In this document: piece by piece, positions 26,019 to 34,874 of the stretch
Numbering within the stretch: position 1 is the stretch's first letter
Layout of the letters: each line of letters starts with the position of its first letter
Assembly (NCBI RefSeq): GCF_003729955.1
Contig: NZ_RJTX01000004.1
Location: 62,001 to 126,000, forward strand
From: Chryseobacterium daecheongense
GTDB lineage: Bacteria; Bacteroidota; Bacteroidia; Flavobacteriales; Weeksellaceae
DNA: 64,000 nucleotides
Direction of reading: 5' to 3'
The notes under the pieces: model-generated
What the model saw: only the letters and a program-made list of their open reading frames with translations
Databases searched by the model: none
Told to the model about the DNA's origin: nothing
Position numbers and translations under genes: made by a program

Positions 26019-27026
26019 ATGAAATTGAATCAGGTAAAATTAGGAAATCAGGGACTAATAGTTCCGAAAATTGGCTTGGGATGTATGGGAATGACAGGTT
26101 TTGGCGATGCAGACATGTATGGCAAAACCGATGAGAAGGAAGCTATTGCAACAATTCACCGCTCTTTGGAATTGGGTGGGAATTTTCTGGACACTGCCGA
26201 CTTATACGGCCCCTTCAAAAACGAACAACTGATTGCAAAAGCAATTGAAGGCCATCGCGATAAGTATATTATTGCAACAAAATTCGGTTGGGAGATTGAT
26301 GACAACGAGCAAGTAACCTGGAAAATCAACGGGACAAAGGATTATGTGAAAAAATCTATCGAACGTTCTCTGAAAAATCTAAAAACAGATTATATCGATC
26401 TTTATTACATGCACCGTCTTGATAAAAATACACCTATTGAGGAAACTGTCGGAGCAATGAGTGATTTGGTGAAGGAAGGAAAAATCGGTTATATCGGTTT
26501 GTCGGAAGTATCTTCTGAAACAGTGAAAAAAGCGCATGCCGTTCATCCGATTTCTGCGGTACAAAGTGAATATTCTCTTTTTGAAAGAACTGTTGAAGAG
26601 AAAGGAGTTCTCAAAACATTGAATGAACTGGGAATTGGCTTTGTTGCGTATTCACCTTTGGGAAGAGGATTTTTGTCAGGAAATATCAAAACTATTGATG
26701 ATTTGCCGGAAAATGATTTCAGAAGGGGAATTCCTCGTTTTCAGGAGCAACATTTTTATAAAAATATTGAGTTGGTGGAAGCCATCGAAGATTTAGCAAA
26801 AGAAAAGAATATCACGTCATCACAATTGGCTTTGGCGTGGATCATCAGCAAAGGAATTCTTCCTATTCCGGGAACGAAACGCAGAAAATATCTTGAACAG
26901 AATATTGAAGCGGCCAATGTTCAGATGAGTGAATCTGAAATTCAGAAACTGGAAAGCATTGTCCCTTTGGGAACAGATACAGGTGCAACTTATGATGATT
27001 TCGGAATGGGGCTTTTGGATTATTAA
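26019..27026 (+). CDS. Aldo/keto reductase
   Basis: The 335-residue TIM-barrel NADPH-dependent oxidoreductase has the family motifs GLGCMGMTGFG (N-terminus), the catalytic tetrad Asp-Tyr-Lys-His visible as FLDTADLYGP, IATKFGW and YYMHRLD, and the NADP-binding C-terminus PIPGTKRRKYLEQN. The wording is that of the AKR13/YakC-like group. The physiological substrate, probably a small aldehyde or ketone, is not known. It is followed by an AraC-type regulator after 117 bp, a frequent pairing for inducible reductases. Confidence 0.92.
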   Translation: MKLNQVKLGNQGLIVPKIGLGCMGMTGFGDADMYGKTDEKEAIATIHRSLELGGNFLDTADLYGPFKNEQLIAKAIEGHRDKYIIATKFGWEIDDNEQVTWKINGTKDYVKKSIERSLKNLKTDYIDLYYMHRLDKNTPIEETVGAMSDLVKEGKIGYIGLSEVSSETVKKAHAVHPISAVQSEYSLFERTVEEKGVLKTLNELGIGFVAYSPLGRGFLSGNIKTIDDLPENDFRRGIPRFQEQHFYKNIELVEAIEDLAKEKNITSSQLALAWIISKGILPIPGTKRRKYLEQNIEAANVQMSESEIQKLESIVPLGTDTGATYDDFGMGLLDY

Positions 27027-27143
27027 TTTGTAACTTTATTTGTTTAAGATCAAATTATTCATACTGTTTAATTATAAACGCTTTCACAGCCCGGCTTGAG
27101 CGGAAATAACTGCCCAAATTATCATTAAAAAAATTTAAAAGTT

Positions 27144-28040
27144 ATGAACACGATAAAATCTATTTCGGCATTTCACAAATTGCTTTCTCTTCCCGAGCCA
27201 AAGCACCCGATGGTAAGTGTTATCAATCTTTATGAAAGTATTTTCATTGAGGATGATATATGGAAGGGGTTCGTGAGCAGGTATTATTGTGTCGCTCTAA
27301 AACGAAATGCAAAAGGAAAAATAAAATACGGTCAGCAGCATTATGATTATGATAAAGGTGTATTGAGTTTTACAGCTCCGAATCAGGTTCAGTATCTGGA
27401 TCTGAAGACAATGGATTGTGAAAATACGGGCTATTTGTTGATTTTCCACGAAGATTTTCTGTTGAAACATCCTTTGGCAAAGACAATTTCTTCTTATGGA
27501 TTTTTCTCATACGCTGTGAATGAAGCTTTACATTTATCTGAGGATGAGGAAAATGACCTGCTAGAAATCATGTATAAAATCGATAAAGAATGTCAGCACA
27601 TCGATCATCATACACAGGAAATTATTTTGTCGCAGATTGAATTGCTGCTGAATTATTCCAAACGTTTTTATGAGCGACAATTCATTACCCGAAAAAGCGG
27701 AAGCCATCAGCTTTTAACGAAATTTGAATCTTATTTAAATGATTATTTTGATAAAAAATCTGCTGATAAAGGGCTTTTAACCGTGCATCAAATTGCAGAA
27801 GCAATGAATCTTTCACCGAACTATCTGAGTGATCTTTTGAAAATTCATACCGGGCAGAATACACAGCAGCACATCCATGAAAAACTTATCAGCAAAGCAA
27901 AAGAAAAGCTTTCTACAACGGATCTTTCAGTGAGTGAGATTGCGTATGAATTGGGATTTGAGCATTCACAATCCTTTAGTACATTATTTAAAAAGAAAAC
28001 GAATATGTCCCCACTGGAATTCAGGCAGTCTTTTAATTAA
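27144..28040 (+). CDS. AraC-family transcriptional regulator
   Basis: The 298-residue protein has an N-terminal cupin-like domain (about 20-170) and the C-terminal double HTH of the AraC family (about 205-298: VHQIAEAMNLSPNYLSDLLK, then VSEIAYELGFEHSQSFSTLF and the final FKKKTNMSPLEFRQS). It probably regulates the preceding aldo/keto reductase through the TTTGCATAC repeats; the inducer is unknown. Shared terminator with the convergent receptor gene at 28099. Confidence 0.93.
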   Translation: MNTIKSISAFHKLLSLPEPKHPMVSVINLYESIFIEDDIWKGFVSRYYCVALKRNAKGKIKYGQQHYDYDKGVLSFTAPNQVQYLDLKTMDCENTGYLLIFHEDFLLKHPLAKTISSYGFFSYAVNEALHLSEDEENDLLEIMYKIDKECQHIDHHTQEIILSQIELLLNYSKRFYERQFITRKSGSHQLLTKFESYLNDYFDKKSADKGLLTVHQIAEAMNLSPNYLSDLLKIHTGQNTQQHIHEKLISKAKEKLSTTDLSVSEIAYELGFEHSQSFSTLFKKKTNMSPLEFRQSFN

Positions 28041-28043
28041 ATT

Positions 28044-28078
28044 CTACAGATTTTACAGATGATTGAATTTGGATGAAA
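28044..28078. repeat. Partial copy of the CGCAGATTTT intergenic repeat
   Basis: ATTCTACAGATTTTACAGATGATTG-type sequence matches one arm of the palindromic repeats at 31697 and 58332. Only a half-copy is seen. Confidence 0.4.
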
Positions 28079-28098
28079 ATTTCAGTGTTTTCAAATAA

Positions 28099-28122
28099 AA
28101 AGCGGGCTATAAAACCCGCTTT
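28099..28122. terminator. Bidirectional terminator between AraC and receptor genes
   Basis: AAAGCGGG (28099-28106) pairs with CCCGCTTT (28115-28122) with an 8-nt loop. The U-tract is short on either strand. Confidence 0.7.
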
Positions 28123-28157
28123 AATTGATTATAATTATTTGAAATCATATCTTGATT

Positions 28158-30311
28158 TTATTTTCCTCCTCCCTCATTCTTTTCAGTATCTGTCTTGGTA
28201 TTTTCTTTTACCTTCTGGTTTCCGAAACGTTTGACAAACGTAAGGGAAAATCCATACCAATCCCATCGGTTAGAATTTTGGAAAGTACCGATCTGGCTGT
28301 AGGTGGTGGTATTCATATTCGGTCTCTTGAAAATATTCATCAGCTGAAGACTGGTTTCTATCTGAGATGCCGGAAATATTTTTGTCACCGAAATATTATG
28401 GAAGAAATTGGCTTTGTTAGCGATAGAATTCCCGCTATTCTGATTATCAACACTAAACCAGGCTCCCAAATTAATATTCTTATTAAAAAGATTGGTATAA
28501 GAAAGATTGGTAGATCCTGAAAAATAATTGATGAAATTTTGAGATGACAAATTGTTTCTTGTATTGAAATCACTGTTGTCTATATAATACCAACCAATGC
28601 CGAAATTGATATTAAGTTTGTTTTTCATCAAATTCTGATTAGTGTTGGCAAAAAGGTAGAATTTTTCAACTTTACCTTTGAAGTTCGCCGGCATAGAAAT
28701 CGTTTTACCATCTTCTTCCACAAAAGTATTCCAATAATCCTGATCGGTGAACATATATCTTGCAGAGATAAAATATTTTTTAAATAATCCTAACTTCAAT
28801 GCAACCCTATCATTCGGATTAGGAAGAAGATCCATATTTCCGCGGGAATACAATCCATCATTATTCGGCATAAGGAAAGGATTAAATTCCGCATACCACG
28901 GACGCCAAAGGCTATGATTATACGTTAAGGTCAGATCATAGTTATTAGAAAAAGAGTACTTCAGCAAAAGGTTGGGTAAAAGTGTTCCATAGGAATCAGT
29001 CCGTTCAATATTTCCCACATCCTGTCTGATTTTAAAACGGATATATTCATAACGCAACCCGATTCTGGTTTCAAACTTTTTAAAAAATGTTTTGCTGTAG
29101 TTGGCGTATACTGAATTGATATTGTCTGAATAATGGAAATTATTGCTTCTTGTATCATCAAAGACCCAATCCCCATTGGAAAGATTAAAATAGGTATTGG
29201 GAACTACATTATTATTAAAATTTGCTTTCCCGCCTACTTCCAGATTTCCGCCATTCTTACCTAGCGGAGTGGTATAATCTACTTTCAGATAATAATTCCG
29301 GTTCTGATTATAATTATCAATCCTCGATCCTTCAGGAATTACTGAATTATTAAATGTTTTAATAAAATCTGTTACTCCGTCATTGGAATTATAATTGCTT
29401 CCCAGATTGATATCGAGGATTTTGTTTTTTTCCTTGTCGTAATATTTATAAAAAATATTGGTCCCCAAATTACGGGTAAGCGAAGATGAATTTTGATCCT
29501 GAACGTAAGAATTCTGAAAAACATTATTGAGATAATTGGCTCCCGCAGCATTAGAAAAAGCATTTCCGTCGCCTTGATAATATTCCAGAACCAAACCTAT
29601 GTTATTTTTATTATCCAGCTCAAATTCCGAAGTCGATGAAACAGAAGGATTCCTGTTTTTATAAGTGTTTTCCGTATCAATAGTAGTTACTAAATTATTT
29701 TTATAATACGTATTCCTGGCAGAGTTTTTTGTTATAAAAGTGTTATCGCTGTAACTTCCGGTAAAGGTTTGCGTGAAGCTTTTTTTATGATAATTGAGAT
29801 TGAAGCTCCCATATTGGTTATTCTTCGTATTCTGAGTATTGGTAAGGGAAATACTGCCCTTTATCCCTTCATCATCACGTTTTTTTAATACAATATTGAT
29901 GACTGCACCCGTTGCTTCATATCTTGAAGAAGGACTTGTAATCACCTCTATTTTCAAAAGGTTGTCTGCCGGAATGGTCTTGAGATATTCTTTAAGTTCT
30001 TTTCCTGTAAAAACAGATTTTCTGTCGTTGATATAAACTGTTACGGATTCTCCTTCCGCTTTAATCACATCATTGTTGTCTACACTTACCAAAGGCGACA
30101 TTTTTACAATATCCCAGGTCGTATTTCCAGCCAGGATAGAGCTGTTGGCAACATTAAAAACCGTTCTGTCTGCCTTACTTTCCACCGTCGGCTTTTTGGC
30201 AACAAGGGTAACGCCTTCTATTTCTTTTTGCTTATTAAGGGTATCTTTTTGAGTTTGTGCGACAATGAAAGTACTCAATAGAGATCCTCCCAATGTTAAA
30301 AATAGTTTCAT
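28158..30311 (-). CDS. TonB-dependent-receptor-like outer-membrane beta-barrel protein
   Basis: The 717-residue protein has a signal peptide (ending about TFIVAQ), then directly a plug-like region (VFNVANSSILAGNTTWDIVKM, IEVITSPSSRYEATGAVINI) and a long barrel of the OMP_b-brl_3 type ending in a strand with aromatic residues before a lysine- and glutamate-rich tail. Unlike the relative at 14458 it lacks the N-terminal CarboxypepD_reg domain. The charged C-terminal tail (about 15 residues beyond the last strand) is unusual for a barrel whose terminal strand normally ends the chain. Substrate unknown; monocistronic. Confidence 0.82.
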   Translation of the reverse strand: MKLFLTLGGSLLSTFIVAQTQKDTLNKQKEIEGVTLVAKKPTVESKADRTVFNVANSSILAGNTTWDIVKMSPLVSVDNNDVIKAEGESVTVYINDRKSVFTGKELKEYLKTIPADNLLKIEVITSPSSRYEATGAVINIVLKKRDDEGIKGSISLTNTQNTKNNQYGSFNLNYHKKSFTQTFTGSYSDNTFITKNSARNTYYKNNLVTTIDTENTYKNRNPSVSSTSEFELDNKNNIGLVLEYYQGDGNAFSNAAGANYLNNVFQNSYVQDQNSSSLTRNLGTNIFYKYYDKEKNKILDINLGSNYNSNDGVTDFIKTFNNSVIPEGSRIDNYNQNRNYYLKVDYTTPLGKNGGNLEVGGKANFNNNVVPNTYFNLSNGDWVFDDTRSNNFHYSDNINSVYANYSKTFFKKFETRIGLRYEYIRFKIRQDVGNIERTDSYGTLLPNLLLKYSFSNNYDLTLTYNHSLWRPWYAEFNPFLMPNNDGLYSRGNMDLLPNPNDRVALKLGLFKKYFISARYMFTDQDYWNTFVEEDGKTISMPANFKGKVEKFYLFANTNQNLMKNKLNINFGIGWYYIDNSDFNTRNNLSSQNFINYFSGSTNLSYTNLFNKNINLGAWFSVDNQNSGNSIANKANFFHNISVTKIFPASQIETSLQLMNIFKRPNMNTTTYSQIGTFQNSNRWDWYGFSLTFVKRFGNQKVKENTKTDTEKNEGGGK

Positions 30312-30451
30312 GAAATGGTAATTCTTTTTGAATAAGACAGCTTATGCTAGAACTTTGTTACACTGATAAGAAAAATAATAACAAATAATTTGATAATCAA
30401 CCAGTTTCATTTAAAATTATTTCTAAAAACAGTGACGTATATCAAAAACCT

Positions 30452-30481
30452 AAAAAAACCTCACATGTTTAACATATGAGG
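30452..30481 (-). terminator. Terminator of the HxlR gene
   Basis: On the minus strand CCTCATATGTT pairs with AACATGTGAGG (one G-U) and is followed by seven T (complement of 30452-30458). Confidence 0.88.
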
Positions 30482-30510
30482 CTGAGTTTATAAAATATTT
30501 TTAAGGATTT

Positions 30511-30888
30511 TTAAAATGCATCTTCTCTGATGTTTCGCTTATGCGTTTTACCCCACTCCGAAAGTGCCATGATAACAGGCTTGAGCGTTCGGCTATAATC
30601 TGTTGAAATATATTCTACTATCACCGGGGTCTGTTCTGCATGAACCACTCTTTTCACAAAACCATTCAGTTCCAGATCTTTGAGTTCATTTGAAAGTACT
30701 CTTGCAGAAATTCCCTGAATGTTTCTTTGAAGTTCGTTGAAACGGATATTTCCGCTTTCCTGTAAAACAATGATGATCTTCAGTTTCCATTTTCCGCCGA
30801 TCACATAAATTGCGTCTTCCACAGCAGAAAGGTTTTCAGAACATTTTCTGGTACATTCAGAATTATTTAAAATAGCAGATTCTTCCAT
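30511..30888 (-). CDS. HxlR-family transcriptional regulator
   Basis: The 125-residue winged-helix regulator has the HxlR signature (AIYVIGGKWKLKIIIVLQE, RFNELQRNIQGISARVLSNELKDLE, about 28-75). Two cysteines near the N-terminus (C12, C16) resemble the sensor Cys position in redox- or quinone-sensing HxlR/DUF24 proteins such as YodB; that role is inference. It is divergent from a flavodoxin-fold oxidoreductase gene (108 bp), the usual YodB-AzoR type arrangement. Confidence 0.9.
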   Translation of the reverse strand: MEESAILNNSECTRKCSENLSAVEDAIYVIGGKWKLKIIIVLQESGNIRFNELQRNIQGISARVLSNELKDLELNGFVKRVVHAEQTPVIVEYISTDYSRTLKPVIMALSEWGKTHKRNIREDAF

Positions 30889-30913
30889 AAATCATTTTTT
30901 TAACTAACCAAAA

Positions 30914-30944
30914 AGTTACTACTAACCTTAAGTTCACTACTAAC
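30914..30944. promoter_or_regulatory. Repeated AGTT(C)ACTACTAAC sites in the HxlR/oxidoreductase intergenic region
   Basis: AGTTACTACTAAC (30914-30926) and AGTTCACTACTAAC (30931-30944) are near-identical direct repeats, and the second is also an AGTT/AACT inverted repeat. They lie between the divergent starts, and a -7-like box TAATTTTG (30965-30972) for the plus-strand gene follows. Likely HxlR binding sites. Confidence 0.5.
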
Positions 30945-30996
30945 TTTTGATAAGCAAATGTACATAATTTTGTCAAAGAAATTTAAAATTTAAAAC

Positions 30997-31602
30997 ATGA
31001 AAAATATACTTCATATCATTTCAAGCCCAAGAAAAGAAGTTTCGGCAAGCAGAAAATTAGGAAAAGCTGTTATTGAAAAAATTCAGGAAAAATATCCTGA
31101 TGCTGTTGTAAAAGACCGAGATCTTACAACAAGCCCGGCTCCACTTTTGAACGAAGCTCATATCAACACGTTTTTCTCTCCGGCTGAAAGTCATTCTTCC
31201 GAACAGCAATCCATTAACAAATATTCTGAAGATTTAATCTCGGAACTGCAGGAAGCTGATATCATCGTAATTGATTCTCCAATGTACAATTTTTCGGTTC
31301 CGGCAACACTTAGAGCGTATTTTGATTTCACTTCGAGAGCAGGATATACTTTTAAATATGATGAAAACGGACCAAAAGGCTTGTTGAATAATGATAAAAA
31401 GCTATATATAGCCTTCACTTCAGGGAATATTTATTCTCAAGGTCCTTTTCAGATTTATGATTCGAATGTACCTTACATCAAAAATATTTTTGGATTCTAC
31501 GGTGTTTCAGATATTAGTGTTTTCCGTGCAGAAGGGTTATCAATTCCTGGAATCATGGAAACCTCTTTGGAAAAAGCGATTGAAGGAATTACTATTGATT
31601 AA
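30997..31602 (+). CDS. FMN-dependent NADH:quinone oxidoreductase/azoreductase (AzoR-like)
   Basis: The 201-residue flavodoxin-fold protein begins NILHIISSPRKEVSASRKLG (FMN phosphate loop) and contains the SPMYNFSVPATLRAYFDFTSRAGYTF segment characteristic of AzoR/acyl-carrier phosphodiesterase-like enzymes. Such enzymes do two-electron reduction of quinones and azo compounds. Divergent from an HxlR regulator with repeated operator-like sites, suggesting induction by electrophiles. Strong terminator at 31624. Confidence 0.9.
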   Translation: MKNILHIISSPRKEVSASRKLGKAVIEKIQEKYPDAVVKDRDLTTSPAPLLNEAHINTFFSPAESHSSEQQSINKYSEDLISELQEADIIVIDSPMYNFSVPATLRAYFDFTSRAGYTFKYDENGPKGLLNNDKKLYIAFTSGNIYSQGPFQIYDSNVPYIKNIFGFYGVSDISVFRAEGLSIPGIMETSLEKAIEGITID

Positions 31603-31623
31603 TTTTTTTAATATAAGTGTTAG

Positions 31624-31668
31624 AAAACGAAGCCCTTTAAATTTGAGAAGGCTTCGTTTTTTATTTTT
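31624..31668 (+). terminator. Rho-independent terminator of the azoreductase-like gene
   Basis: AAAACGAAGCC (31624-31634) pairs with GGCTTCGTTTT (31650-31660), followed by TTATTTTT. Confidence 0.9.
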
Positions 31669-31696
31669 ATACCAATTTAATTTAAAATATGAAAAT

Positions 31697-31763
31697 CTCT
31701 CACAGATTTAGCAGAGGGCTGTGTAAAAAAAGGATTTGCGTCATCTGTAAAATCTGCGAAAGA
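31697..31763. repeat. Palindromic CGCAGATTTT-type intergenic repeat
   Basis: TCTCTCACAGATTTAGCAGA is mirrored by TCTGTAAAATCTGCGAAAGA at the other end, with a few mismatches. It is related to the better-preserved copy at 58332-58399. Confidence 0.6.
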
Positions 31764-31797
31764 AAACTATATTTAGTTAAAACGGATTTCTTAAGAA

Positions 31798-33135
31798 TTA
31801 TTCCTGAACTTCAAAAAGCAATCGCTCCCCGAATTTTTCTTCACTAATTTTTCCATGATCATAAACCAAATGCCCGTTTACAAAAGTCTGAGTCACTTTG
31901 GAATGGAAATTCATACCTTCCAGCGGGCTCCAACCACATTTGTAAAGAATATTGTCTTTAGAAACCGTCCAGTTTTCATTGAGATCTACTAAAACCAAAT
32001 CTGCTTTATACCCTTCTCTTACAAAGCCTCTTTTCTCTACTCTGAAAAGAATAGCCGGATTGTGGCACATTTTCTCAACGATTTTCTCTAAAGAAATTCT
32101 TCCGTTTTTATAATTTTCAAGCATTACCACTAATGAATGCTGTACCAAAGGGGCTCCGGAAGGACATTTTGTATATACATTCTGTTTTTCTTCTGCTGTG
32201 TGAGGGGCATGGTCTGTCGCAATCACATCAATTCTATCATCCAAAAGCGCTTCCCAAAGTCCATCTTTATCCTGCTGAGTTTTTACGGCAGGATTCCATT
32301 TGATTAAAGCACCTTTTGTTTCATAATCCTCGTTAGTGAACGTCAAATGATGAACACATACTTCCGCTGTAATCTTTTTATCTTGTAAAGGAATATCATT
32401 TCTGAAAAGTGAAGTTTCTTTCGCCGTGGAAAGATGGAAAACATGAAGTCTTGCTCCGGTTTTTTCTGCTAATTCAATGGCTTTTGAAGAAGATTTATAA
32501 CACGCCTCTTCACTTCTGATCAGATGGTGGAATTTTACAGGAATATCTTCTCCGTATTCATCCATATATTTCTGGGTGTTGGCTTTAATGGTGGCTTCAT
32601 CTTCACAGTGAACCGCAATCAGCATTTTGGTATTACTGAAAATCTTTTCCAGCGTTTCAGGGTTGTCAACCAGCATATTTCCGGTAGAAGAACCTAGGAA
32701 AAGTTTAATTCCGGGAACATTTCTGGGGTTTGTTTTTAAAACCTCTGCCAGATTATCATTAGTACCCCCCATCATAAATCCATAATTGGCATACGCTTTC
32801 TGAGCAGCAATTTCATATTTATCTGCCAATAATTCCTGGGTAACTGCATTCGGAACTGTATTCGGCTGATCGATAAAACTTGTTACACCTCCTGCAATTG
32901 CCGATCTGGATTCACTTTCAATATCTCCTTTATGTGTCAGTCCCGGTTCACGGAAATGCACCTGATCATCAATAACTCCAGGCAACAGATATTTTCCTGA
33001 ACCATCAATCACCAGATCTGCTTCTTCAGAAATAGAAGATTTTATTTTCGAGATTACATCATTTTCAATTAAAATATCACCTTCAAAGATTTGTCCTTCG
33101 TTAACGATTTTTACATTTTTAATTAAGGTCTTCAT
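31798..33135 (-). CDS. pyrC: Dihydroorotase
   Basis: This enzyme closes carbamoyl-aspartate to dihydroorotate in pyrimidine synthesis. The 445-residue amidohydrolase has GVIDDQVHFREPGLTH (about 56-71), the metal-bridging Lys in PGIKLFLGSSTGNM, AVHCEDE, HVFHLSTAKE and VIATDHAPHTAEE. The usual HxH of the first metal motif reads QVH here, as I recall also for other Bacteroidetes dihydroorotases, so I take it as a lineage feature and not loss of activity. Divergent from the flippase gene. Confidence 0.9.
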   Translation of the reverse strand: MKTLIKNVKIVNEGQIFEGDILIENDVISKIKSSISEEADLVIDGSGKYLLPGVIDDQVHFREPGLTHKGDIESESRSAIAGGVTSFIDQPNTVPNAVTQELLADKYEIAAQKAYANYGFMMGGTNDNLAEVLKTNPRNVPGIKLFLGSSTGNMLVDNPETLEKIFSNTKMLIAVHCEDEATIKANTQKYMDEYGEDIPVKFHHLIRSEEACYKSSSKAIELAEKTGARLHVFHLSTAKETSLFRNDIPLQDKKITAEVCVHHLTFTNEDYETKGALIKWNPAVKTQQDKDGLWEALLDDRIDVIATDHAPHTAEEKQNVYTKCPSGAPLVQHSLVVMLENYKNGRISLEKIVEKMCHNPAILFRVEKRGFVREGYKADLVLVDLNENWTVSKDNILYKCGWSPLEGMNFHSKVTQTFVNGHLVYDHGKISEEKFGERLLFEVQE

Positions 33136-33255
33136 TATACTTTTTTAGATATAAAAGATTCATTTCCGCAAAATTAAGCTTTCAAAAACGATTTTTAAAC
33201 ATAAGTCGGAAAATTCTAAAATCTAATATTTACATTTGCAGAAAATTTTTCAGAA

Positions 33256-34707
33256 TTGTACAAGAAATTATTTGGACAAACAGCAATATACGGTCTTAGT
33301 TCTGTATTGGTCAGAATTTTCCCGTTCATTATTGCCCCTATAGTTACCAAGGCTTTCGGACCGGCCGCTTCATCGCCTTTCGTGGATTGGTATTCCATTG
33401 CCGGAGTGATTACTGTTTTGCTGACGCATGGTATGGAAACTTCTTTCTTCCGTTTTGCACAGGAGGAAAGCATCGATAGAAAAACCTTAATTTCTACATG
33501 CTCCATGAGCATTATTGGAATAGGTCTTATTTATCTTATTCTTGGATATGTTTTCAGGCAGGATTTAGCTAATGCTTTCGAAACCCCGGACCAGGTGAAC
33601 TATCTTGTTATATTTCTATTCATCTTGTCATTAGATGCTTTTTCCACCATACCTTCCGCTATTTTGAGGCTTGAGGGGAAAGCTTTTCAATATATGTTTT
33701 CCAAAGTGGCAGGTTCATTGGTTTACTTTTTCTTAGTAGTCTTCTTTATCAAATGGCTTCCAAAACATCCTGAAGGGATCTTAGGAATACAATACAACCC
33801 TGAGTTTGGAGTCGGCTACGTTTTCATTGCCAATCTTGTTCAGAGTATTATTACACTGGCTATTGTAGGAAAAGAATTCGTGAATTTCAGTATTTCGAAA
33901 TTTGATTTCAAATTGTGGAAAAGAATTATGAATTACTCCTGGCCCGTAATGATTGCCGGACTTGCCGGTATTGTAAATCAGACCCTGGACAGACAGTTCC
34001 TGAAATATCTTCTTCCTGATGAAGAAGCCCGCCATCAAATTGGAGTTTACGGTGCCGTATATAAAATAGCCACTTTTATTACAGTGTTCAGACAAGCTTA
34101 TCAGCTGGGTATTGAGCCTTATTTTTTCTCAAGCTTTAAGAATAAGGATTCCCATAAAACCTATGCAGTGTTGATGGATGTTTTTGTGATTTGCAGCTGC
34201 GTCATTTATATGGGATTAATGGTCAATCTGCAATGGATTTCCGAAGAATATCTTAGAAACCCGCTTTATTATGAAGGCATTGAAATCATTCCGTTTGTGA
34301 TGTTAGGGGCATTATTTTTAGGAATATATCTTAATCTGTCTATATGGTACAAATTGTCTGATCAGACAAAAGTAGGTTTATATATCTCCATCATAGGTGC
34401 TGTCATTACGATTCTGATCAATTTCTTATTCATTCCTAAGTACGGATATTGGGCAAGTGCAATAGCGGCATTAATCACTTTTATGTCTATGATGATTATT
34501 TCCTATGTTTGGGGACAAATATGGTATCCAATCCATTATAACACAGCCAAAATAGTATTGTACCTTACGGTTACGGTCTCATTATCTTTAGTATCATTCT
34601 ATTGTTTCAGAACCAATTATTTTGTAGGCAATTTATTCTTATTGGCATTCTTTGCATTAGTTGCTTTTAATGAAAAAACCATTATAAAAAAGATCCTCAA
34701 AAGATAG
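33256..34707 (+). CDS. Polysaccharide/oligosaccharide flippase (Wzx/MATE-like)
   Basis: The 483-residue protein has about 12-14 TM helices and starts YKKLFGQTAIYGLSSVLVRI, typical for flavobacterial flippases that move lipid-linked sugars across the inner membrane. The start is TTG at 33256; no ATG in frame fits before the first helix. A TACATTTG -7-like box lies at 33231-33238 but without a clear TTG at the right distance. A nucleotidyltransferase gene follows after 167 bp. The exact cargo is unknown. Confidence 0.85.
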   Translation: MYKKLFGQTAIYGLSSVLVRIFPFIIAPIVTKAFGPAASSPFVDWYSIAGVITVLLTHGMETSFFRFAQEESIDRKTLISTCSMSIIGIGLIYLILGYVFRQDLANAFETPDQVNYLVIFLFILSLDAFSTIPSAILRLEGKAFQYMFSKVAGSLVYFFLVVFFIKWLPKHPEGILGIQYNPEFGVGYVFIANLVQSIITLAIVGKEFVNFSISKFDFKLWKRIMNYSWPVMIAGLAGIVNQTLDRQFLKYLLPDEEARHQIGVYGAVYKIATFITVFRQAYQLGIEPYFFSSFKNKDSHKTYAVLMDVFVICSCVIYMGLMVNLQWISEEYLRNPLYYEGIEIIPFVMLGALFLGIYLNLSIWYKLSDQTKVGLYISIIGAVITILINFLFIPKYGYWASAIAALITFMSMMIISYVWGQIWYPIHYNTAKIVLYLTVTVSLSLVSFYCFRTNYFVGNLFLLAFFALVAFNEKTIIKKILKR

Positions 34708-34874
34708 TTTATCATCAATAGTATCAAACACTTACAACATTTGTTATCATACAAATTGTAATCTTTCATAGATTCTCCATCAAGTATCTGTGAATTTTAA
34801 TTACATTTGCCAAAAATCAGTACGATTTTTACGATTTTTAAGTAATAGAAAAATACAAATAGTATAATTAAAAC

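Noticed and set aside
33216..33512. 98-codon minus-strand open frame spanning the dihydroorotase/flippase gap
   Set aside because: Overlaps the conserved start of the flippase gene and has no domain or promoter.
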